A stretch of 64,000 nucleotides of DNA, taken from assembly GCF_900115265.1 (NCBI RefSeq), contig NZ_FOVU01000011.1, positions 1 through 64,000 on the forward strand. Reading direction: 5' to 3'. How positions within the stretch are numbered: the first letter of the stretch is position 1; every line of letters starts with the position of its first letter. Below, piece after piece: positions 1-8,246 of this stretch. The position numbers and the translations under genes were made by a program. The DNA is from Bradyrhizobium sp. Ghvi (GTDB taxonomy: Bacteria > Pseudomonadota > Alphaproteobacteria > Rhizobiales > Xanthobacteraceae). The notes beneath the pieces were generated by a model that was given only the letters and a program-made list of their open reading frames with translations, was not told where the DNA came from and made no database searches.

Positions 1-1
1 C

Positions 2-88
2 GAGCAACAACAGCTGCGCGATGAAGGACGCAGCAAGAAAGCACCGCGCCGCCGCGGTCAGGGCAAGAATCTATTCCGGGTCGGCTGA
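2..88 (+). CDS. possible C-terminal tail of a gene starting left of the window
   Basis: One frame stays open from the left edge to a TGA at 86-88 and encodes 28 residues. They are polar and strongly basic (several Lys/Arg, a run of three Arg) and end in Leu-Phe-Arg-Val-Gly, which resembles a natural basic C-terminus. The neighbouring frame starting at base 1 meets a stop within eight codons. No domain can be recognised from so short a piece, so no function is proposed. It could also be a chance open frame in GC-rich DNA. Confidence 0.3.
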   Translation, partial: EQQQLRDEGRSKKAPRRRGQGKNLFRVG

Positions 89-130
89 CGGCCTCTCGTG
101 GCCAGCGCTGGTGCTCGTGCCACCGTGCTC

Positions 131-267
131 GGAGCCGTCAAGGACGGCCCTTTGGGCCGCCGCCTCCGGCGGTCTTCGATCCTTGACCGCTCCTGCGCGC
201 GGCGGCGCGCCGGGAGGCGTCGGGACGAAGGGCGTCCCGACCATCGACCGCGCCTCCGGCGGGTCGA
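131..267. repeat. cluster of four adjacent palindromes (intergenic hairpin repeat)
   Basis: Four structures are visible. An outer pair GTCAAGGA (137-144) / TCCTTGAC (180-187) encloses hairpins CGGCCC/GGGCCG (145-159) and CCGCC/GGCGG (160-172). Next come a 9-bp stem GTCGGGACG/CGTCCCGAC (219-241) and a 10-bp stem with one bulge (244-267). The 12-mer CGCCTCCGGCGG occurs at both 161-172 and 251-262. This is typical of the palindromic extragenic elements common in Bradyrhizobium. Whether it is one mobile-type repeat or two adjacent ones cannot be decided from one copy. Confidence 0.6.
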
Positions 268-548
268 ACAACGGGCGATCAGGCGAGCTGGCTGTCCTCT
301 CCCACTGACATTTCTAATGAGCGGAACCTGCGACTTGTCTATCGGGCGCCGACAGCGGGTATGGGTTGGCGGATTGTGGACGCGGGTTAGCGCCCCACTA
401 GAATCCCACCCTGAGTTCACGGGATTCCTGTATTGATCGCCGCGCAATTCGATTAGCCGCCCTCGCCTTGCTCACTTCAGCGAAGTGCCTCCATTGCGCG
501 AAGCAGCCGAATAGCGCTTCACTGACGGCGCCCGAATGGAGATCAGGT
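268..548. other. intergenic stretch with no supported gene
   Basis: No reading frame here has convincing codon use or a ribosome site. The only structure seen is a 7-bp inverted repeat GAATCCC (401-407) / GGGATTC (421-427), about 120 bases past the end of the protease gene read on the minus strand. It has no T-run, so it is not called a terminator. Confidence 0.5.
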
Positions 549-1652
549 TCATCGCTGGGCCAACTGGGAAATATCTCCAACGGACAGCTTGAGGGTCCGG
601 GTCCGTCCAGCACGTTCGACGGTCAACTCGACCTGCTTGCCTACGCCCTTATCTTCAAGGATCGACGTCAGTTCTTCCATGCTGTGGACCGGCTTGCCAT
701 TCACCTCGGTGATAATGTCTCCGACCAGTCCATCGTCGCTCACGCCTTCGATTCCGGCTTGCGCAGCCGGCGAGCCCGGCAATGTTCGCAGGACGATGAT
801 GCCGTCAATTCCGAGGCTTGTTGCCTGGCCCTGCTTGGCCGCCACGATGCCAATTCCTGGCAAAGGGACGTGACCATCGCGGATCAGTTCGGCCGCGACG
901 CGATTGACAATATCGACAGGAATGGCGAATCCGATCCCAGCCGACGCACCTGAGCCAGAGACGATGGCACTGTTCACGCCGATCAGCCGACCAGCACTAT
1001 CGAGCAGCGGACCGCCGGAATTTCCCGGATTGATGGGGGCGTCCGTCTGAATCATCCCTTTGACCTCGCGCGCGGTCACCGACGGCAGCCTCCGACCGAG
1101 CGCGCTCACGATTCCGGACGTCAGCGTCTGGTCCAGGCCGTAAGGGTTGCCAATTGCGAACGTACTCTGCCCCACCTGCAGATCGGCCGAACGGCCGACA
1201 CCGATGGGATGCAGGGCCGATCTCGGGCGCTCTAACTGAAGAACGGCGAGGTCGTAATTCGGAGCGGCGCCCACCACGCGCGCCGCGACAAATTCACCAG
1301 ATGTGAGCCGAACCCCGATTTGGGCCGTGCCGCTGATGACGTGATTGTTGGTGATCACGTGCCCGGCAACGTCCCATACTATACCAGAGCCAGATTGAAC
1401 CACGCTGCTCTCCTCGTCGGAAAACATCGATGTACTGGGTGTGCCCCGGGCGAAAACGTGAACGACGGACGGAGAGACCTCCTTGAAGAGACGGACGGTC
1501 GCCTGCTCACTCGCGGCAAGGTCGGCGCGAGGTGTCACGGTCCGGGGCGCAGAGGCAGAAAACCATAGAGCCGACAGGTAAGGCTGCATCACCCAAACCG
1601 TTGCCAATGCCAGCAACCAGACGATCACAAAGCGCAGGAAACGAACGGGCAC
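549..1652 (-). CDS. HtrA/DegP-like trypsin-type serine protease with one PDZ domain
   Basis: A periplasmic S1C-family protease anchored by an N-terminal hydrophobic segment (about residues 5-30 of 367). The catalytic triad is visible as His in GHVITNNHV, Asp in NYDLAVLQL and Ser in PINPGNSGGPL. A C-terminal PDZ-like domain follows, with a GDIITEVNG segment typical of the fold. Only one PDZ domain is present, as in DegS or plant Deg proteases rather than two-PDZ DegP. The GTG start at 1652 is preferred over the upstream ATG at 1679 because AAGGAGG (1660-1666) lies seven bases before it. The likely role is proteolytic quality control or stress signalling in the envelope; the substrate is unknown. 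It ends about 550 bases from the left edge and has no operon partner. Confidence 0.88.
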   Translation of the reverse strand: MPVRFLRFVIVWLLALATVWVMQPYLSALWFSASAPRTVTPRADLAASEQATVRLFKEVSPSVVHVFARGTPSTSMFSDEESSVVQSGSGIVWDVAGHVITNNHVISGTAQIGVRLTSGEFVAARVVGAAPNYDLAVLQLERPRSALHPIGVGRSADLQVGQSTFAIGNPYGLDQTLTSGIVSALGRRLPSVTAREVKGMIQTDAPINPGNSGGPLLDSAGRLIGVNSAIVSGSGASAGIGFAIPVDIVNRVAAELIRDGHVPLPGIGIVAAKQGQATSLGIDGIIVLRTLPGSPAAQAGIEGVSDDGLVGDIITEVNGKPVHSMEELTSILEDKGVGKQVELTVERAGRTRTLKLSVGDISQLAQR

Positions 1653-1659
1653 AGTGACG

Positions 1660-1666
1660 CCTCCTT
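1660..1666 (-). promoter_or_regulatory. strong Shine-Dalgarno that sets the GTG start of the HtrA-like protease
   Basis: AAGGAGG on the minus strand, seven bases upstream of the GTG at 1652. It lies inside the longer reading frame that begins with ATG at 1679, so it favours the shorter protein. Confidence 0.7.
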
Positions 1667-1809
1667 GCCGGCATCTCAATTTAAGGACACCCTACTCGTT
1701 CCTTGCGACGGTTCAGCGCAGGTGCCGGCGCCTGTTGCAAACGGCGGGGCGCTCTTCGCGGAACAGGGATCCGGTTGAGGCCGCTTGTACGCCACGGGCT
1801 CACGCGGGC

Positions 1810-2223
1810 TTACTTTTGCGTTCCGGAACTGTTGACATTGCCAGGCGCGGCGCCAGCCGCACTCGATCCCACGGTGCCTGAGGTCGAGCCGCCGGACGTC
1901 ATAGCCTCAAAAACCGACATACCATGCGGACCAATGGTCATGACCACCGGATTACCGTCCTTCGATTTCGCCTGCACCACGAAGGACTCCGCCACGACCT
2001 TCACATCGGTAAAGCCCGCGGCTTGCAGATCCCTCCTGATGCCCTCGATCGCCGCCTTGTTCTGAGCGCCGCCATTGGACCGAGGACTATCGGCGGGGCT
2101 CTTCTGGTCGTGGCTGGCAGACGCTGCGTCCATCTGCGAGCTGTTAGCGGGCGCCGTGGTTTGGGCAAAGGCAGGGACCGCGAAGCAGGTGAACAACGCA
2201 GCTGTCATAGCGAGGGTTTTCAT
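1810..2223 (-). CDS. small secreted protein of unknown function
   Basis: A 137-residue protein with a clear Sec signal peptide: positive start, hydrophobic core and a likely cleavage after AFA at about residue 20. The mature part begins with a low-complexity Ala/Ser/Gln stretch. A compact domain at about residues 55-110 (AIEGIRRDLQAAGFTDVKVV followed by beta-like strands) recalls small periplasmic domains that bind or shield other proteins. A Gly/Ser/Ala-rich tail follows. I cannot name the family. The next gene rightwards is a small membrane protein on the other strand, and the two share a roughly 190-base upstream region. Confidence 0.72.
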   Translation of the reverse strand: MKTLAMTAALFTCFAVPAFAQTTAPANSSQMDAASASHDQKSPADSPRSNGGAQNKAAIEGIRRDLQAAGFTDVKVVAESFVVQAKSKDGNPVVMTIGPHGMSVFEAMTSGGSTSGTVGSSAAGAAPGNVNSSGTQK

Positions 2224-2400
2224 GGAGCTTCTCCTGAATTCACGTGTAGGCGCTGATGTTGCATCTTGAGCCGCAAATCAGAGAATGGAGCGGCCTGTCC
2301 GATCGTTCCAAACACATCACGAGTCATGGCTGCGGTGTTCGCCCCCCGAGATCGCGCGAAGCCAATAGGAACGCCTCTCTTCTCCGCGGCTTCTGATTTC

Positions 2401-2406
2401 AAGGAG
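2401..2406 (+). promoter_or_regulatory. Shine-Dalgarno AAGGAG for the 70-residue membrane protein
   Basis: AAGGAG stands eight bases before the ATG at 2415. It is the main support that this short frame is translated. Confidence 0.6.
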
Positions 2407-2414
2407 AAACTAAC

Positions 2415-2627
2415 ATGACCTATCCGAACGACAATCGACCTGTCGGCAACCTGAATCGGCGAAACAACTGGGGAGGTTGGGCGGCTTTGGCCGTCTGCGT
2501 GATCCTGATCATCGTGGGCGCGTTCTACTATTCAGGCCGGCACAACACGACCGCATCGAACCAAAGCACTTCGCCAGCAACGACGACAGGATCAAACGCG
2601 ACTGGTCCAGCAGCGCCGAAGAAATAG
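2415..2627 (+). CDS. small single-span membrane protein
   Basis: Seventy residues: a polar N-terminus rich in Asn and Arg, one transmembrane helix at about residues 22-41 (AALAVCVILIIVGAFYY), then a Ser/Thr/Ala-rich tail ending in Lys-Lys. This layout suggests a tail exposed in the periplasm. It is preceded by a good ribosome site and lies divergent to the secreted protein at 1810-2223. Function unknown; small envelope proteins of this type are frequent in Bradyrhizobium. Confidence 0.65.
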   Translation: MTYPNDNRPVGNLNRRNNWGGWAALAVCVILIIVGAFYYSGRHNTTASNQSTSPATTTGSNATGPAAPKK

Positions 2628-2849
2628 AGGACCAGCCGCACGGATCGTCGGTCGCAGAACTACACGGCATCGGAGGACCCGGCACCGGACGATTTTCTCC
2701 ACCGTTGCATCGAACGTTTCGAAGACGGCGGCGTGGACGATCGGCCGCCAGGCGCGACTGAGCGAAGGCGTGGTGCGCTGCTATATGTGCCGCAGGCCGA
2801 GCCGCACACGCACGCTCTCTGGGCTTTTCAGCGGTAGCCAAGGCTTGGA

Positions 2850-3515
2850 TCAGCGGTGCCGCAGCCGGCGATTGACCCGTCGCGCCAGATAGTCGCCTGT
2901 GCTCTGCACGAGCTGCACCAGCGCGATCAGCACGACGACCACGGCCAGCATCATTTCCGGCATGAAGCGCTGGTAGCCATAGCGGATGCCGAGATCGCCG
3001 AGCCCGCCCCCGCCGACCGCACCGACCATGGCGGAGTAGCCGAGCAGGCTGACAATCGCGAGGGTGAGCGCCAGCAGCAGTCCGGGCAGCGCCTCAGGGA
3101 TCAACACCTTGAACACGATCTGGATCGGCGATGCTCCGAAGGAGGACGCGGTCTCGATCAGGCCGGCATCGACCTCGCGGATTGCCGCCTCCACCAGGCG
3201 CGCGATGAACGGCGCCGAGGCGATCGTCAGGGGCACGATCGCCGCCGTCGAGCCGATCGAGGTGCCGGCAATCAGTCGCGTGAACGGAATGATGGCGACG
3301 ACCAGGATGATGAAGGGCGTCGATCGCGTGGCATTCACGACGGCGCCGAGCACGCGGTTGACCAGGGGCGCCGCGAACAGCTCGCCCTTGCGGCTGGTGG
3401 CGAGGAAGACGCCGAGCGGCAGGCCGATGGCGGTGCCGATCAGCGCGGCGATGCCGACCATGTACAGGCTCTCGAAGGTCGCCTGGATGATCAGGTTGAT
3501 GAGTTCAGGCGACAT
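2850..3515 (-). CDS. metI: methionine ABC transporter permease MetI
   Basis: A 221-residue inner-membrane permease with about five transmembrane helices. The cytoplasmic EAA-type coupling loop is visible as IETASSFGASPIQIVFKVLI, which docks to MetN. The start is placed at 3515, in front of MSPELINLI, because the longer frame from 3665 adds only residues that are the shadow of metN. The start overlaps the last 11 bases of metN, so the two genes are translationally coupled. The predicted role is import of D- or L-methionine with MetN and a MetQ-type lipoprotein. No metQ lies in this window. Confidence 0.9.
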   Translation of the reverse strand: MSPELINLIIQATFESLYMVGIAALIGTAIGLPLGVFLATSRKGELFAAPLVNRVLGAVVNATRSTPFIILVVAIIPFTRLIAGTSIGSTAAIVPLTIASAPFIARLVEAAIREVDAGLIETASSFGASPIQIVFKVLIPEALPGLLLALTLAIVSLLGYSAMVGAVGGGGLGDLGIRYGYQRFMPEMMLAVVVVLIALVQLVQSTGDYLARRVNRRLRHR

Positions 3516-4635
3516 AGCCGAGACGCTCCGTCGAGACTTGATGTTGAGACAGCCAAACCAGTGTGCGCGCCGCGGCGCTGTCCCCGCCGGGAATGCCGAG
3601 CACCAGTGAGCCGACATGCTGGCCGCCGATCTCGTCGATGCGCGCCGACAGCAGCGAGACGTCAAGGCCCAGCTCGCGGGCGAGCCGTGCGATCAGCGTG
3701 TCACCGGCCCCTGCCCCGCGTACCTGGACCCGGATCACGGCATGGTTGCCCGGCTCCTGCACGATCCGGCTCGCCAGCGAGACCGGCAGGCTGTCGCCGG
3801 TCACCTCAGCCAGGAACGACTGCGTGACCGGGTGCTTGGGATGGGTGAAGATGTCGGCGACGTGGCCGCTCTCGACGAGGTGGCCGGCATCGAGCACGAC
3901 GACTTCCTTGGCGAGCTGGCGCACCACGGACATTTCGTGGGTGATCAGCACGATGGTCACCCCGAGCGCGCGGTTGATATTCGCAAGCAGGTCCAGGATC
4001 GCGCGGGTGGTCTGCGGGTCCAGCGCGGAGGTCGCCTCGTCCGACAGCAGCACGCTCGGCCGCGTCGCCAGCGCGCGGGCAATGCCGACACGCTGCTTCT
4101 GGCCGCCGGAGAGCTCTGACGGATAGCGGTCGTGCTTGTCGGCGATGCCGACGAGGGCAAGCAGCTCGGTCACGCGCGCGCGGATGTTGGCCTTCGACCA
4201 GCCCGCGATCTCCAGCGGCAGCGCGATGTTGTCCGCCGCGGTCCGCGACGACAGTAGGTTGAAGTGCTGGAAGATCATGCCGATCGATCGTTGCGCCAGC
4301 CGCAACTCGCGTCCCGTGAGCGCCGAGATATCGCTGTTGTCGACGACGACGCGGCCAGCGCTTGGCTTCTCGAGCCCGTTGATGAGGCGGACCAGGCTCG
4401 ACTTGCCGGCGCCGGAGCGGCCGATCACGCCGGTGATCGAACCGCGCGCAATCGTAAAGTCGATGGCTCGCAGCGCGCTAACGCCGGGCTTGCCGCGATA
4501 GGCCGGGTAGGTTTTCGAAATGTTCTCGAAGCGGACCATCGCCTCGGGCTGAGCCGCGGCGTGCTGGGTCTCAATCGGCTCTCCGATCACGAGCGATGGG
4601 TGCGCATTCATGGAAAGGGCTTTCATGCACGACAT
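3505..4635 (-). CDS. metN: methionine ABC transporter ATP-binding protein MetN
   Basis: A 376-residue ATPase subunit. Visible motifs are Walker A GRSGAGKSS, the signature LSGGQKQRVGIARAL, Walker B VLLSDEATSALD and the His switch in LITHEMSVV. The last roughly 80 residues form the NIL/ACT-like domain (from about VRGAGAGDTL), which in known MetN proteins binds methionine and inhibits transport when the cell is replete. Three in-frame ATGs lie close together (4635, 4626, 4611) and no ribosome site separates them, so the exact start is uncertain. The gene overlaps metI by 11 bases and lies downstream of the DASS transporter on the same strand. Confidence 0.9.
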   Translation of the reverse strand: MSCMKALSMNAHPSLVIGEPIETQHAAAQPEAMVRFENISKTYPAYRGKPGVSALRAIDFTIARGSITGVIGRSGAGKSSLVRLINGLEKPSAGRVVVDNSDISALTGRELRLAQRSIGMIFQHFNLLSSRTAADNIALPLEIAGWSKANIRARVTELLALVGIADKHDRYPSELSGGQKQRVGIARALATRPSVLLSDEATSALDPQTTRAILDLLANINRALGVTIVLITHEMSVVRQLAKEVVVLDAGHLVESGHVADIFTHPKHPVTQSFLAEVTGDSLPVSLASRIVQEPGNHAVIRVQVRGAGAGDTLIARLARELGLDVSLLSARIDEIGGQHVGSLVLGIPGGDSAAARTLVWLSQHQVSTERLGYVA

Positions 4636-4859
4636 TTACCGCGCCCGCCCAACAGGCGCACGCGAACCAGGTCGCTGTCCAAGCGACGGAGGATGGAATA
4701 AAGGCAGGCGCGCGACGGCCGCGCTGCACTGCAGCGCACCTTCGCTTTTTCCAGTCTTCCTTGCAATGTCAGATATTTGCCGGGGATTGGGCCAAGTTTT
4801 CCCAATCGCTCCTCGGGGAAGAAAATTCGTCTGCGGGGGCTATCCAGGTTCCGTCTGGC

Positions 4860-6332
4860 TCATCGCATTTGCAACCAGGGCAGCACGATCAGTAGCATCC
4901 CGGCGAAATAGAGCACGCCGAAGATCAGGCCAAAGGCCCAGAACTGGCGCTTCCCGATATAGCCGCTGCCGTAATACATCGGCGCGGGGCCGGTTGCGTA
5001 CGGCGAGATCACGCCCATCAGGCCGAGCGAATACATGCAGAGCATGGCCAGCGTCGTCACGGGCAGATCGGGGATGCCGGAGCCGACCGCGAGCACGACC
5101 GGCAACACGGCGGCGGCATGCGAGGTGATGCTTGAAAAGAAATAGTGGATCCAGAAGAACAGCGCGACCAGCAGGATCATCGCGGTCGACGGCGCCAGCC
5201 CCGTCAGCGGTTTTGCGAATTCATTGGCGAACCATTTGATGAAGCCGATCTCGTTGAGTCCCGAAGCCAACGTCAGCAGCGAGGTGAAATAGAAGAACAC
5301 CTCCCAGGCACTCTTCTCGCTGACGATGTCGGCAAATTCGATCACGCCTGTGATCAGCATCAGCGAGATCACGATGAACACGACGGTCGTAGCATTGACG
5401 AAGTTCGAGCCAAGCAGTGGCACGTGGATATCGGGGCTAGAGCCCGCGATCCACAGGAACATCGCGAGCACGATCAGCGCCAGCATGATCCATTCGTTGC
5501 GCGACATCGGGCCCATCCCGGCGAGTTCCTTGGCGGCCCATTCCGAGATTTCCGGGCTGCGCTTCACCGTGGGACGGCAGACCGCGTAGCTGAGCAGCGG
5601 AACGAGAATCATGAGCAAAATGCCGAGCGGCGCGAAGCCGATGAACCACTGGCTCCAGCTCACTTCGACGCCGACCGTCTTCTTGGCGATCGCAAGCGCG
5701 GCCGCGTTCGGCGCCAGCGCGGTGAAGAACAGCGAGCTTGTGATCGCGGTCGCCGCGAAGGCAGTCCACATCACATAGGTGCCGATCTTGCCGGCGGTGG
5801 GCCCGGGTTCGGAACCGTAAATGCGCGGGATGTTGCTGATGATGGGATAGACGATGCCGCCACTGCGCGCGGTGTTGGAAGGTGTCGCCGGCGCGAGCAG
5901 GAAGTCGGACATCGCGACCGCATAGCCGAGCCCGAGCGTGTTGCGCCCCAGCCGCTGCACCAGCACCAATGCGATGCGCCGGCCGAGCTGGCTCTTGCGA
6001 TAGCCGATCGAAAACACGAAAGCGCCGACGATGAGCCAGACCGTGCTCTCGGCGAAGCCCGCCAGCATCCAGCGCAGGGATTTGTTGGGATCGGCATCGA
6101 TATAGCCGCCAACGCCTGCGACCGTGAGCCCGATCAGGCCGACTGCGCCGACCGGCATCGATTCCAGGATCAGCCCGGTGATGACGGCCGCGAACACCGC
6201 GAAATAGTGCCACTGGTTGACATTGAGGCCCGCCGGCACCGGCACCAGATAGATCGCCAGCCACACCACCAGCGGCGCAACAAGTTTCCAGCGAAAGCCT
6301 TTCGCCTCAGATGCCTGCGAACCGGCAGTCAT
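4860..6332 (-). CDS. DASS-family sodium/dicarboxylate (anion) symporter
   Basis: A 490-residue protein with many hydrophobic segments, matching the divalent anion:sodium symporter family. The substrate/sodium motif SNTA appears in APATPSNTARSGG. A second repeat motif, SSITSHAAAVLPV, is typical of the bacterial and plastid 2-oxoglutarate/malate translocator branch. The likely cargo is a C4 or C5 dicarboxylate, but tartrate or citrate cannot be excluded. The ATG at 6332 is chosen because GAGGGAGG lies just before it, inside the longer frame starting at 6353. It is divergent from the nitrile hydratase genes, sharing about 230 bases, so co-regulation is possible but not shown. Confidence 0.85.
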   Translation of the reverse strand: MTAGSQASEAKGFRWKLVAPLVVWLAIYLVPVPAGLNVNQWHYFAVFAAVITGLILESMPVGAVGLIGLTVAGVGGYIDADPNKSLRWMLAGFAESTVWLIVGAFVFSIGYRKSQLGRRIALVLVQRLGRNTLGLGYAVAMSDFLLAPATPSNTARSGGIVYPIISNIPRIYGSEPGPTAGKIGTYVMWTAFAATAITSSLFFTALAPNAAALAIAKKTVGVEVSWSQWFIGFAPLGILLMILVPLLSYAVCRPTVKRSPEISEWAAKELAGMGPMSRNEWIMLALIVLAMFLWIAGSSPDIHVPLLGSNFVNATTVVFIVISLMLITGVIEFADIVSEKSAWEVFFYFTSLLTLASGLNEIGFIKWFANEFAKPLTGLAPSTAMILLVALFFWIHYFFSSITSHAAAVLPVVLAVGSGIPDLPVTTLAMLCMYSLGLMGVISPYATGPAPMYYGSGYIGKRQFWAFGLIFGVLYFAGMLLIVLPWLQMR

Positions 6333-6566
6333 GCGCCCTCCCTCGATTATCATCGCGTCTGCCGGCCGGTAGGCCGCGCCGCTTTTGTCCCAGCCGGCGT
6401 ATACGGACTGTCCGCGGCCCGATCAATGGCCTGAATCGAGCTCCGCCCTCCTCTCGCCGTCGGCACGGTTTTCCGGATATATCCAGGTCTCGAAGAGAGT
6501 TTTCCTGGCACGCCGGCCAACCACCAGGCCTCGACAGCGACGGACCAAAACGCCTATCTTTCACCC

Positions 6567-7199
6567 ATGAGCCACGATCACGACCACCATCATCACGATC
6601 ACGACCATTCGGAATTGTCGGAGACCGAGCTGCGCGTGCGCGCGCTCGAGACTGTCCTGACCGAAAAAGGCTATGTCGAACCGGCCGCGCTCGACGCCAT
6701 CATCCAGGCCTATGAAACCAAGATCGGCCCCCACAACGGCGCGCGCGTCGTCGCCAAGGCCTGGACCGATGCGTCGTTCAAGAAGGCGCTGCTGGAGGAC
6801 GGCAGCAAGGCGATCGGCACGCTCGGCCATGTCAGCCGCGTCGGCGACCATCTCGTCGTGGTCGAGAACACGCCAAAACGTCACAACATGGTCGTGTGCA
6901 CGCTGTGCTCCTGCTATCCCTGGGAAATGCTGGGATTGCCGCCGGTCTGGTACAAGGCCTCGCCCTATCGCTCGCGCGCGGTGAAGGACCCGCGCGGCGT
7001 GCTTGCGGATTTTGGCGTGAGCGTGCCGAACGACATCGAAATCCGGGTCTGGGACTCCACCGCCGAGACGCGCTTCCTGGTGCTGCCGATGCGGCCCGCG
7101 GGCACGGAAGGCTGGAGCGAGGAGCAGCTCGCCGAACTCGTTACGCGCGACTCCATGATCGGGACCGGCTTTCCCAAGACGCCCGGAGCGCCGTCGTGA
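6567..7199 (+). CDS. nthA: nitrile hydratase alpha subunit, cobalt type
   Basis: A 210-residue catalytic subunit that hydrates nitriles to amides. The metal claw CTLCSC lies at residues 111-116. Thr at the second position marks the non-corrin cobalt class (iron enzymes have Ser), and in known enzymes the second and third Cys are oxidised to sulfinic and sulfenic acid. The ending VWDSTAETRFLVLPMRP is typical of the family. The N-terminus is unusual: eight His and four Asp within residues 3-14, which could bind metal. The TGA overlaps the beta-subunit GTG start by four bases. The three genes at 6567-8232 form one translationally coupled unit. No amidase gene lies in the window. Confidence 0.95.
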   Translation: MSHDHDHHHHDHDHSELSETELRVRALETVLTEKGYVEPAALDAIIQAYETKIGPHNGARVVAKAWTDASFKKALLEDGSKAIGTLGHVSRVGDHLVVVENTPKRHNMVVCTLCSCYPWEMLGLPPVWYKASPYRSRAVKDPRGVLADFGVSVPNDIEIRVWDSTAETRFLVLPMRPAGTEGWSEEQLAELVTRDSMIGTGFPKTPGAPS

Positions 7200-7855
7200 A
7201 CGGCGTGCACGACATGGGGGGCATGGACGGGTTCGGAAAGGTCGAGCCTGAAGCCAACGAACCAATGTTCCACGAAGGGTGGGAGTCCCGCGTGCTGGCG
7301 ATGGTGCGCGCGATGGGCGCAGCAGGCGCCTTCAACATCGACACCTCGCGCTTCTATCGCGAGACGTTGCCGCCGGATGTCTACCTGTCGAGCTCCTACT
7401 ATAAAAAATGGTTCCTCGGCCTCGAGGAGATGTTGATCGAAAAGGGCTACCTCACCCGCGAGGAGGTCGCCGCCGGTCATGCGATGACGCCCGGCAAGGC
7501 ACTCAAGCACGGCAAGTTCGATCTCGCCAATGTCGATCGTGTGATGGTGCGCGGCAAGTTCGCCCGCCCGGCACCGGCGCCCGCCAAGTTCAAGATCGGC
7601 GATCGCGTGCGCGCCAAGAACATCCACCCGACCACGCATACCCGGCTGCCACGCTACGTGCGCGGTCATGTCGGCGTGGTCGAGCTGAACCACGGCTGCC
7701 AGGTGTTTCCTGACACCGCGGCGATGGAGCGCGGCGAACATCCGCAATGGCTCTATACGGTCGTGTTCGAAGGTCGTGATCTCTGGGGCGAGGATGGTGA
7801 TCCGACCCTGAAGGTGTCGATCGATGCGTTCGAGCCTTATCTGGATCCGGCGTGA
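7196..7855 (+). CDS. nthB: nitrile hydratase beta subunit
   Basis: A 219-residue subunit that pairs with NthA and contributes the Arg residues that contact the oxidised cysteines. It starts with the family hallmark NGVHDMGGMDGFGKV, and the C-terminal half shows the SH3-like barrel (FKIGDRVRAKN, HTRLPRYVRGHVGVVE, YTVVFEGRDLWGED). The GTG at 7196 is chosen because it overlaps the alpha-subunit stop (GTGA) and gives the canonical first residues. The longer open frame to 6896 is a shadow of nthA. Confidence 0.95.
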   Translation: MNGVHDMGGMDGFGKVEPEANEPMFHEGWESRVLAMVRAMGAAGAFNIDTSRFYRETLPPDVYLSSSYYKKWFLGLEEMLIEKGYLTREEVAAGHAMTPGKALKHGKFDLANVDRVMVRGKFARPAPAPAKFKIGDRVRAKNIHPTTHTRLPRYVRGHVGVVELNHGCQVFPDTAAMERGEHPQWLYTVVFEGRDLWGEDGDPTLKVSIDAFEPYLDPA

Positions 7856-8232
7856 TGAGCAGCAAGGCTGCGGCCGCCGCGACGGCGGCCATTCCGAGCA
7901 TCCCGCGCGATGATGACGGCCCGGTGTTCCGCGCGCTTTGGGAGGCGCAAGCGTTCGCGATGGCCTTGAGCCTGCACGACCGCGGCGTCTTCACCTGGTC
8001 GGAATGGGCGGCAGCGCTCGCCGACCAGATCAAGCGCGCCCAGGCCGCCGGCGACCCTGATACGGGCGAGACGTATTATCTGCACTGGCTCGCCACGCTG
8101 GAAGGATTGGTCGCAAGCAAGGGCGTCGCATCGATGGACACGTTGCATCGTTATCGCGATGCCTGGGATCATGCCGCGGATCGCACGCCGCACGGCAAGC
8201 CGATCGAACTGAAGCCGGAGGATTTTCGGTAA
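7855..8232 (+). CDS. nitrile hydratase accessory (activator) protein
   Basis: A 125-residue protein resembling the N-terminal helical part of nitrile hydratase beta subunits (VFRALWEAQAFAMALSLHD, FTWSEWAAALADQI, YYLHWLATLEGLV). This is the small activator type (p14K/NhlE-like) that in known cobalt systems escorts the alpha subunit for cobalt insertion and cysteine oxidation. The ATG at 7855 shares one base with the beta-subunit TGA; an in-frame GTG at 7852 is an alternative. The family link is clear; the cobalt-delivery role is inferred from homologous systems. Confidence 0.88.
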   Translation: MSSKAAAAATAAIPSIPRDDDGPVFRALWEAQAFAMALSLHDRGVFTWSEWAAALADQIKRAQAAGDPDTGETYYLHWLATLEGLVASKGVASMDTLHRYRDAWDHAADRTPHGKPIELKPEDFR

Positions 8233-8246
8233 GCTCGCGCCTCACG

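Noticed and set aside
6500..6530. sigma-54 promoter before nthA suggested by TGGCAC
   Set aside because: No TTGC element at the required spacing follows it.
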